A stretch of DNA of 5,413 nt. Source: Nanobdellota archaeon. Its GTDB lineage: Archaea > Nanobdellota > Nanobdellia > Pacearchaeales > GW2011-AR1. The translations under genes and the position numbers were made by a program. The stretch is from positions 1 to 5,413 of the forward strand of contig JAHIEM010000096.1 in the NCBI GenBank assembly GCA_018901625.1, written 5' to 3'. This document shows positions 1 to 4,251 of the stretch, one piece after another; position 1 is the stretch's first letter, and each line of letters opens with the position of its first letter. The notes under the pieces are model-generated. The model was not told the origin of the DNA. It saw only the letters and a program-made list of their open reading frames with translations, and did no database searches.

Positions 1-44
1 TACAAATTTGGTGCCCGCACCAATAATACTTTTTCTCTTTGCAT
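1..44 (-). CDS. N-terminal fragment of an unidentified protein (partial, cut by left edge)
   Basis: An ATG at 44-42 opens a minus-strand frame that stays open to the window edge and reads MQREKVLLVRAPNL. The hydrophobic strand 'KVLLVRAPN' after a short charged start resembles the first beta strand of Rossmann-like domains, including the B12-binding domain of radical SAM proteins, which often begin 'KVLLVxPP'. Fourteen residues are too few to assign a family, so this is only a suggestion. A TATA-like box (66-76) lies 26 nt upstream, as for the other genes here, which supports a real leaderless start. Before the IS inserted, the gene would have been divergent from the GT25-like gene at 1381. 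The competing plus-strand frame, which ends at 72, has no such support. Confidence 0.55.
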   Translation of the reverse strand, partial: MQREKVLLVRAPNL

Positions 45-65
45 GGTAAATACTTATACTTTTGT

Positions 66-76
66 TATTTAAGCTT
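66..76 (-). promoter_or_regulatory. TATA box of the left-edge gene
   Basis: Read on the minus strand this is GCTTAAATAAC, centred near position 70-71, about 26 nt upstream of the ATG at 44. That is the spacing expected of an archaeal box A for a leaderless transcript. It lies only a few bases from the left target duplication of the IS and is intact. The assignment rests on position and composition. Confidence 0.5.
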
Positions 77-79
77 TTA

Positions 80-88
80 TGTGATTTA
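80..88. repeat. Left target site duplication (9 bp)
   Basis: TGTGATTTA lies immediately outside the left terminal repeat of the IS and is repeated exactly at 1328-1336 outside the right terminal repeat. A perfect 9-bp duplication fixes both ends of the element and implies a fairly recent insertion without later flank decay. Confidence 0.95.
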
Positions 89-101
89 GGCTATGTGTAA
101 A
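89..101 (+). repeat. Left terminal inverted repeat of the IS
   Basis: GGCTATGTGTAAA matches the reverse complement of 1315-1327 at all 13 positions. With a 2-nt gap the similarity runs a few bases further inward (ATTA on both sides). It abuts the transposase stop codon at 104-102. Confidence 0.93.
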
Positions 102-125
102 TTAATCCTCTGAAAGAGGATTAAT
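101..125 (-). terminator. Perfect 11-bp hairpin spanning the transposase stop codon
   Basis: ATTAATCCTCT at 101-111 and AGAGGATTAAT at 115-125 are exact reverse complements separated by 3 nt. In the transposase mRNA this would form a stem-loop covering the last codons (I-N-P-L-S-E-D) and the stop, followed by only a short U-poor tail. It could end transcription or protect the 3' end, so limiting read-through into the left-edge gene, or it could act as subterminal DNA near the left IS end. The structure is certain; the function is inferred, and archaeal terminators usually rely on oligo-T rather than hairpins. Confidence 0.4.
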
Positions 126-1049
126 CCCCCATTCATACTTTGCTCTGTTCCAAACGTTAATGTTATGATTAACCCATCTAAGAGTCTCTTCATTCTCTCT
201 CGCTTCTTTCAATTTTGAATAGACTTTTTCTCCAAACAATACCTTCTTTGAATGATTTGCAGACTCAACTTTGCTTCTTTTGTGATAATGTTTGTCATAT
301 CCCGCTTTATTTTCTTTTGCTTCCTCATTCATTTCTTTCCATGCAGGAACTCCTGACTGCTTGCCATTCCAAGCAGTTTTTCCTTCTTTACATTTGAAAT
401 ATGGTTTCCCGCCCTTCTCGGAAACCTTCCGGCAATTGTCTTTAGTCCAGTACATTCCATCTCCGCTCCATTCATTAATTTTGAAATTCTTTGATGTTTT
501 ATCGACGTGTTTTCTCATTATTATATTGTCCTTTCCCTGCTTGTTCTCAACATTAATTGCTGTGACAATCAATGATTTTGTCCCGATTGAAATATGAGCG
601 TTAAGATGATCTCTTTTCCTGATTCTCTTCTTGCATCTCAAACTGAACCAAGAAGAGAATAGCTTTGTTTTTATTCCAGTCATATCTGTAGCAAAATCAT
701 GCTCAATCTTTGCTAAGGGTTTTGAACTTTCAGTTATTAATTCTTCCAGCAGATTCCCAATTATCGGCTCTGCCCGATAATTGCATAGAGTCTTGAAGCA
801 GGGAATATTCACATCGATTATCTTGAAGCGCTTCAAGACTCTCAGAAGACTTTTTGCTCTTCTTACTGATAAGTTTGGAAATTTGTGCCATATCAGCAAG
901 CATGCAATGTTGTTTTTCATCTTTCTGTCTTTGCAAACAACATTGCTTAAGTATCTCACAAAATCAAAGAAGTTCATGAATTCATTGTCCTGAATTTTAT
1001 TGTAAATTACCTCATTCCTTGGCCATCTTTTTCTCTTTTTGTTGCCCAT
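102..1049 (-). CDS. IS transposase, DDE type (IS4/IS5 superfamily)
   Basis: This 315-residue protein would cut and rejoin the ends of the surrounding IS. Residues 1-115 are basic and helical and probably bind DNA. The catalytic RNase H-like fold follows: D122 in 'FATDMTG', D197 in 'SGDGMY' and E262 in 'KRSKVESAN'. Around the glutamate the full Y(2)R(3)E(6)K signature can be read as Y255, R258, E262 and K269. All three acidic residues are present, the frame is unbroken and the length is usual for the family, so the enzyme should be functional. The start at 1049 is supported by a TATA-like box about 28 nt upstream, which suggests a leaderless mRNA. The stop at 104-102 directly adjoins the left terminal repeat. 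The gene is divergent from the small ORF at 1163 and reads toward the left-edge gene. The IS5-family assignment (IS903-like ends, 9-bp duplication) is an inference. Confidence 0.92.
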   Translation of the reverse strand: MGNKKRKRWPRNEVIYNKIQDNEFMNFFDFVRYLSNVVCKDRKMKNNIACLLIWHKFPNLSVRRAKSLLRVLKRFKIIDVNIPCFKTLCNYRAEPIIGNLLEELITESSKPLAKIEHDFATDMTGIKTKLFSSWFSLRCKKRIRKRDHLNAHISIGTKSLIVTAINVENKQGKDNIIMRKHVDKTSKNFKINEWSGDGMYWTKDNCRKVSEKGGKPYFKCKEGKTAWNGKQSGVPAWKEMNEEAKENKAGYDKHYHKRSKVESANHSKKVLFGEKVYSKLKEARENEETLRWVNHNINVWNRAKYEWGINPLSED

Positions 1050-1072
1050 TACTATCTGTAATGCCTAATAGG

Positions 1073-1081
1073 TAAATATAC
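1073..1081 (-). promoter_or_regulatory. TATA box of the transposase gene
   Basis: On the minus strand this reads GTATATTTA, centred about 28 nt upstream of the transposase ATG at 1049. No Shine-Dalgarno sequence lies between it and the start codon, so a leaderless or nearly leaderless transcript is likely. Confidence 0.5.
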
Positions 1082-1131
1082 TTTATTAAAGATAATTTCA
1101 CAACATTTATATATTATAGTGCCTAACATAT

Positions 1132-1140
1132 AATTTATAA
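1132..1140 (+). promoter_or_regulatory. TATA box of the 49-residue IS passenger gene
   Basis: AATTTATAA is centred about 27 nt before the ATG at 1163, again matching a leaderless archaeal start. A second AT-rich stretch at 1105-1116 lies too far upstream for that spacing. With the box at 1073-1081 it makes a back-to-back promoter pair inside the IS. Confidence 0.45.
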
Positions 1141-1162
1141 CTTAAATTACACAATTATATAC

Positions 1163-1312
1163 ATGACATTCATAAGAAAAAAAGTCATTAAAGGAAAGAA
1201 TTATTATTATGTAGTCGAAAGCAAATTAGAAAAAGGAAAAGTTAAGCAAAAGGTTATTTATTATATCGGCACAGCCGATACATTGCTTAAGAAATTGAAG
1301 ATTAAGCACTAA
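1163..1312 (+). CDS. 49-residue basic IS passenger protein resembling the N-terminus of IS1634-type transposases
   Basis: The frame starts at ATG 1163 (MTFIRKKVIKGKNYYYVVES...) and ends at TAA 1310-1312, only 15 nt before the right end of the IS. It has 13 lysines among 49 residues. The pattern 'IRKKxxKGKxYYYxVES', then 'KGKVKQKVIYYIG', is the one I know from the first ~45 residues of IS1634-family transposases, where it precedes the catalytic domain. Here it stands alone, with its own stop and its own TATA-like box. Because it sits wholly inside the element's repeats and diverges from the full transposase, it looks like a carried gene and not debris. A nucleic-acid-binding or regulatory role in transposition is possible but unproven. 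A short T run (1313-1317) after the stop might end its transcript. Confidence 0.72.
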   Translation: MTFIRKKVIKGKNYYYVVESKLEKGKVKQKVIYYIGTADTLLKKLKIKH

Positions 1313-1314
1313 TT

Positions 1315-1327
1315 TTTACACATAGCC
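1315..1327 (-). repeat. Right terminal inverted repeat of the IS
   Basis: TTTACACATAGCC is the exact reverse complement of the left terminal repeat at 89-101. It is followed directly by the right copy of the 9-bp duplication. Confidence 0.93.
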
Positions 1328-1336
1328 TGTGATTTA
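1328..1336. repeat. Right target site duplication (9 bp)
   Basis: TGTGATTTA is identical to 80-88. It lies 13-14 bp upstream of the TATA box of the GT25-like gene, so that promoter's core was not disrupted by the insertion. Confidence 0.95.
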
Positions 1337-1348
1337 GTTAAAGGTAAT

Positions 1349-1359
1349 AAATTTATAAA
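1349..1359 (+). promoter_or_regulatory. TATA box of the GT25-like gene
   Basis: AAATTTATAAA is centred 26-27 nt upstream of the ATG at 1381. A purine-rich stretch just before it (1341-1346, AAGGTA) is where a BRE would sit. No ribosome binding site lies between box and start, so the mRNA is probably leaderless. Confidence 0.6.
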
Positions 1360-1380
1360 CGCCCGAGATTTTCAGTAGAT

Positions 1381-2247
1381 ATGAGAATAAAATATCTTGA
1401 TAAAATCTATATCCTCCATTATGCTCCCCTTAAAGAAAGAAAAGTTTATCTAGAAAGAAGACTGAATGAGCTAGGATTAGAGAGTTATTCTGAATGGATT
1501 ACCTCAGAAAAAGATGAAAAATTTGAAAAGAAAGAACTTTCGTTCTATGACCCGAGCGAGAAAGCGTTAAAGGAAAGAAGAAGGGTTCTTGGCCACAATT
1601 GGGCTAAAATTGGAAGACTAGACATAATCATGAATTTGCAGCATCTTAATTTATTAAAGAGAATAGCAACAAAAAATAGTAATAAAGTGTCTATGGTATG
1701 CGAGGACGACATTCTTCTTGAAAAAGATTTCCCTGAAAAACTGAGCCTTACAATAAAAAAGCTATCAAAAATTAAGTGGGACATATGCTATACTGACAAA
1801 GGCGCATTATTCGTGGAACCAAAAAAGGTTGAGGAAGAATTATTTCTTTATTTTCCAAAAGACAGGAGATCCAATACTACAGGTTCATATCTTATTACTG
1901 GACGCTCTGCAAAAAAATTTGTGAGGTTGAGGAAGAATTTTTCTATATCTCCTGATAATGAAATGAGCTTTATTCAAAAAAAGTATAAGATGAGAGTTTG
2001 TTGGGCTTTACCATTTTTAACTCACCAAGGAAGCATAGAGAAGGTTTACGTATCAAATGTAAGAACCGGAACTTTAACAGGAGATTTTTTAAGAATCATA
2101 AAAAAGATAGACAGAGTAAGTCCTATGCTGGCAAGGTATGTGGCTAAAAATGCGAATAGACTAAGAAATGCTGCAAACGAATCTCGCATATTGGGTGGGT
2201 TAAAAAAAATAGTTAAAGATTATAAAAAGTATAGTATTAGTAGTTAG
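1381..2247 (+). CDS. GT25-like glycosyltransferase (LPS/surface glycan type)
   Basis: This 288-residue protein has the landmarks of glycosyltransferase family 25. An N-terminal strand 'DKIYILHYAPLKER' (7-20) is followed by a basic 'LERRLNELGLE' segment. 'MNLQHLNLLKRI' (84-95) stands in for the family's usual 'SHL..' helix. The acidic metal/nucleotide-sugar motif 'CEDD' (107-110) follows a hydrophobic strand. 'TTGSYLITGRSAKKF' (166-180) matches the family's 'GY.is..gAkkl' segment, and 'SPDNE' (190-194) its later acidic motif. There is no signal peptide or membrane helix, so the enzyme should work in the cytoplasm or at the membrane face, adding a sugar to a lipid-linked or surface glycan. The donor and acceptor cannot be read from sequence. 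The basic C-terminal tail (235-288) could contact membrane or partner proteins. The start is set by the TATA box 26-27 nt upstream. Its 3' end overlaps the convergent epimerase gene by 11 nt. Assignment to GT25 is from motifs and is fairly secure. Confidence 0.75.
   Translation: MRIKYLDKIYILHYAPLKERKVYLERRLNELGLESYSEWITSEKDEKFEKKELSFYDPSEKALKERRRVLGHNWAKIGRLDIIMNLQHLNLLKRIATKNSNKVSMVCEDDILLEKDFPEKLSLTIKKLSKIKWDICYTDKGALFVEPKKVEEELFLYFPKDRRSNTTGSYLITGRSAKKFVRLRKNFSISPDNEMSFIQKKYKMRVCWALPFLTHQGSIEKVYVSNVRTGTLTGDFLRIIKKIDRVSPMLARYVAKNANRLRNAANESRILGGLKKIVKDYKKYSISS
2202..2209 (-). terminator. Possible oligo-T terminator for the minus-strand epimerase gene
   Basis: On the minus strand this is a run of eight T about 28 nt past the stop of the epimerase gene. 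Oligo-T tracts are the usual archaeal termination signal. The tract lies inside the opposing GT25-like coding sequence, where it could simply encode Leu-Lys-Lys, so the call is weak. Confidence 0.3.
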
Positions 2248-3208
2248 ACTCATACCACTGGATTGTTTTTTCTAATCCTTCCTCAAGGGTATGCATTTTA
2301 TTAGTAACAGTCCATCCAAGTTCCTGCCTTGCTTTTGAAATGTCTAAAACTTTATGCTTAACTCCTACAAATTTAAGAGGATTATAAACAATCTCTCCCT
2401 TGAAGTTTGAAACTCTTTTTATTGTTTCTGCCAAATCTCTAATTGTTGTCTCAGTTCCGGTTCCAATATTAATTATATCTCCAGAATATGTTGATGGATC
2501 TCCTTCAAAGTATTGAGCCGCCATTAGCAACCCATTTATCTGATCCTCTACATAAATTAGCTCGCGAGTTTGGGTTCCATCCCCCCAAACTTCTACTTCT
2601 GGATTTTCTTGTTTTTTTGCCTGGCAAAATTTAGCAACTAAAGCTGAAACAACGTGAGCTGTTGCTATATTGAAATCGTCATAGGGGCCATATAAAGTGG
2701 CAAACATCGGCATTATTCCTCTTAGTTTATATTGATCCTTGTATGCTCTAATACCTACTCCCAGAAGTCTCTTTGTTGCGCCATAGGCATAGACACTGTT
2801 GTGAAGTGGTCCGTGATCGACATCTGCCTCTCTAAGAACAGATATCTCTCCGGGATAGCAACAACTGCTACCCACCCCTATGAATTTAGCCTGAGGTTGA
2901 AAGTTTTTCCATGCCTCGAGAACATTTAGTTGAATGAGCCCATTTACATTAAGCTGATCTGCAGTGTGGTGAATTGACCAGTCTGCTGCATGCTGTAGGG
3001 CGGCCATGTGAATTATAAAATCGTATTTTCCTGCTTCTCTCTCCATTAAAGAATTTGCCTGAAGGGGCTGAGTCAAATTGAATTCTCTGCTTCCAAAAGC
3101 CGTAGACTCCGCACCTAATTGCTCAAGCCTTCCAACTAAGTTCTTTCCGACAAAACTTGTACCACCTGTAATTAAGACTTTCTTTTGATGCCAAAAGTTA
3201 TCAGACAT
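2237..3208 (-). CDS. GDP-L-fucose synthase-like NAD(P)-dependent epimerase/reductase (extended SDR)
   Basis: This 323-residue protein is full length for the Fcl/WcaG group, which epimerises and reduces GDP-4-keto-6-deoxy sugars. The Rossmann motif is 'TGGTSFVG' (14-21). The active site follows the GDP-fucose synthase pattern: 'GSSCCYP' (113-119) gives S114 and C116, 'YGATK' (142-146) gives Y142 and K146, and 'LYGPYDDF' is followed by H185, aligning with the acid/base histidine of the E. coli enzyme. 'VWGDGTQTRELIYVED' (207-222) and 'NIGTG' (247-251) are further family marks. The conserved Ser/Cys/Tyr/Lys/His set suggests a true epimerase-reductase and not just a 4-epimerase. Next to a heptose-type nucleotidyltransferase/kinase, its substrate may be a GDP-4-keto-6-deoxy-heptose, as for the WcaG-like enzymes of Campylobacter, instead of fucose; that is inference. 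The gene is divergent from the SDR at 3313, with a TATA-like box about 26 nt upstream of its start. Confidence 0.85.
   Translation of the reverse strand: MSDNFWHQKKVLITGGTSFVGKNLVGRLEQLGAESTAFGSREFNLTQPLQANSLMEREAGKYDFIIHMAALQHAADWSIHHTADQLNVNGLIQLNVLEAWKNFQPQAKFIGVGSSCCYPGEISVLREADVDHGPLHNSVYAYGATKRLLGVGIRAYKDQYKLRGIMPMFATLYGPYDDFNIATAHVVSALVAKFCQAKKQENPEVEVWGDGTQTRELIYVEDQINGLLMAAQYFEGDPSTYSGDIINIGTGTETTIRDLAETIKRVSNFKGEIVYNPLKFVGVKHKVLDISKARQELGWTVTNKMHTLEEGLEKTIQWYESNY
2266..2271 (+). terminator. Possible oligo-T terminator for the GT25-like gene
   Basis: Six T in a row start 19 nt after the GT25-like stop codon. This would suit archaeal oligo-T termination, but the tract also lies within the C-terminal codons of the opposing epimerase. 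Weak evidence. Confidence 0.25.
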
Positions 3209-3228
3209 AAACTTATTGAGAATGAATT

Positions 3229-3238
3229 CTTTTTAAAG
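3229..3238 (-). promoter_or_regulatory. TATA box of the fucose-synthase-like gene
   Basis: On the minus strand this reads CTTTAAAAAG, centred 25-26 nt upstream of the ATG at 3208. With the plus-strand box at 3281-3288 it forms a divergent promoter pair in the 104-bp gap between the two SDR genes. Confidence 0.5.
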
Positions 3239-3280
3239 AAGTGTATGGTTTAAGAGATATATTAAAGTATCACCGATTTG

Positions 3281-3288
3281 TTTATATA
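3281..3288 (+). promoter_or_regulatory. TATA box of the SDR-nucleotidyltransferase operon
   Basis: TTTATATA is centred about 28 nt upstream of the ATG at 3313. It lies inside the extra 24 codons that a GTG start at 3241 would add, which argues that translation starts at 3313. Confidence 0.6.
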
Positions 3289-3312
3289 CTAAAATTTTTA
3301 TTAAAAAGAATA

Positions 3313-4251
3313 ATGGAGAAAGTTTTGGTTTGTGGAGGGGCAGGATATATCGGGAGTGTCTTGTGTGGTTTCTTGCTTGATGAGGGGAAACAGGTGACTT
3401 GTCTAGATAATCTGACATTTGGGCCTCAATCTCTTCTGCATCTAGCGGACAGAGAGGGTTTTCGTTTTATGTTTGGAGATGTGCGAGATAAAAGTGTTCT
3501 TGAAAGGGTAGTGAAAGATCAGGATGTTATAATTCCTCTTGCAGCAATTGTTGGAGCGCCTCAATGCAATTTGAATCCTGTTGATGCTGTTCTCACAAAT
3601 AGGGACTCTGTTATAAACTTGAATAGTATAAGAAGTTCTAATCAAAAATTTATTTATGCAACAACTAATAGTGGATACGGAACAACTTCGGGAGAGACAT
3701 TTTGCACTGAAGAAACCCCCCTTAATCCTATTTCTTTGTATGGTCGTACTAAGAGTGATGCTGAAAAAGCAGTCCTTGATTCTGGGAAGGATGTGATTAC
3801 CCTTAGGTTGGCTACTGTTTTTGGAATGTCTCCGAGAATGAGGACTGACTTACTCGTTAATAATTTTGTGATGCATGCAATTAATGAGGGGTATTTGGTA
3901 ATATATGAGGGGGGGTTTAAAAGGAATTACGCTCATGTAACTGATATTTCTAGATGCTTTGCTCACTGCATTGAACACTTTGATGCTATGAAAAATAGGC
4001 CGTATAATGTTGGATTAGATGAGGCAAATCTTTCTAAGATGGAACTTGCTGAGAAAATAAAGGAACATGTTCCAAAACTCGACATAATCTCAAGAGAAGT
4101 GGGAAGTGATGTTGACAGGAGAAATTACATTGTTTCAAATGCAAGGATTGCCAAGGAAGGATTTAGGTGTATTTTTGACCTTGATTTTGGAATTGCAGAG
4201 ATGATTAAAGGGTATGGGCTCATGTTCGGAAAAGAAGTAGCAAGACAATGA
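3313..4251 (+). CDS. NAD-dependent epimerase/dehydratase (extended SDR, nucleotide-sugar)
   Basis: Starting at ATG 3313 this is a 312-residue extended short-chain dehydrogenase. It opens 'MEKVLVCGGAGYIG' with the NAD motif G8-x2-G11-x2-G14, and D32 in 'CLDN' follows strand 2, which favours NAD. 'LAAIVG' (77-81), 'TTNSGYG' (117-123) and Y143-x3-K147 in 'LYGRTK' make up the catalytic Thr/Ser-Tyr-Lys set. 'SPRMRTDLLVNNF' (173-185) is typical of nucleotide-sugar SDRs found beside sugar nucleotidyltransferases. The family interconverts or dehydrates NDP-sugars in the cytoplasm; whether this one is a 4-epimerase, dehydratase or reductase cannot be decided. An in-frame GTG at 3241 would add 24 residues before the Rossmann strand and would place the TATA box (3281-3288) inside the gene, so I reject that start. 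The TGA stop overlaps the next ATG (ATGA), implying co-transcription and coupled translation with the nucleotidyltransferase-kinase fusion. Confidence 0.87.
   Translation: MEKVLVCGGAGYIGSVLCGFLLDEGKQVTCLDNLTFGPQSLLHLADREGFRFMFGDVRDKSVLERVVKDQDVIIPLAAIVGAPQCNLNPVDAVLTNRDSVINLNSIRSSNQKFIYATTNSGYGTTSGETFCTEETPLNPISLYGRTKSDAEKAVLDSGKDVITLRLATVFGMSPRMRTDLLVNNFVMHAINEGYLVIYEGGFKRNYAHVTDISRCFAHCIEHFDAMKNRPYNVGLDEANLSKMELAEKIKEHVPKLDIISREVGSDVDRRNYIVSNARIAKEGFRCIFDLDFGIAEMIKGYGLMFGKEVARQ

Larger units (their letters stand above)
89..1327 (-). mobile_element. Complete 1239-bp insertion sequence, IS5/IS4-superfamily type, with a divergent passenger gene
   Basis: The element begins and ends with GGCTATGTGTAAA as inverted terminal repeats (89-101 and 1315-1327) and is flanked by identical 9-bp direct repeats. 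Its minus strand encodes a DDE transposase and its plus strand a separate 49-residue protein; the two genes diverge from a 113-bp AT-rich spacer (1050-1162). Both stop codons lie within about 15 nt of the element's ends, so it is almost wholly coding. Termini starting GGCT together with a 9-bp duplication recall the IS903 group of the IS5 family (IS903 begins GGCTTTGTTG and duplicates 9 bp). The transposase has the Y(2)R(3)E(6)K signature shared by IS4/IS5 relatives. The family placement is inference; the element's boundaries and completeness are directly visible. It appears intact and may be active. Confidence 0.93.

Noticed and set aside
8..23. Inverted repeat TTGGTGC-CC-GCACCAA at the left edge as an operator or terminator
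   Set aside because: It has a 2-nt centre, cannot form a normal hairpin loop, and falls in the first codons of the left-edge gene (VRAPN); likely codon-driven.
1..72. Plus-strand open frame from the left edge to a TAA at 70-72 as the end of an upstream gene
   Set aside because: The translation has no recognisable pattern, and the minus-strand frame with its own TATA box explains the region better.
215..993. Plus-strand open frames within the transposase region
   Set aside because: They are antisense shadows with low-complexity, hydrophobic or phenylalanine-rich translations, opposite a transposase with all catalytic residues.
1163..1312. Small ORF as a decayed remnant of an IS1634 transposase
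   Set aside because: It ends with its own stop 15 nt from the IS end, lies entirely between the terminal repeats, has a promoter-like box, and no catalytic remnant follows it.
2732..2929. Plus-strand 65-codon frame opposite the epimerase gene
   Set aside because: No recognisable protein features; it lies antisense to a well-supported, full-length SDR enzyme.
3909..3915. G7 tract in the SDR gene as a phase-variation switch
   Set aside because: Seven G encoding Glu-Gly-Gly in frame is short for slipped-strand switching; C6 tracts at 2581-2586 and 3716-3721 are similarly ordinary.
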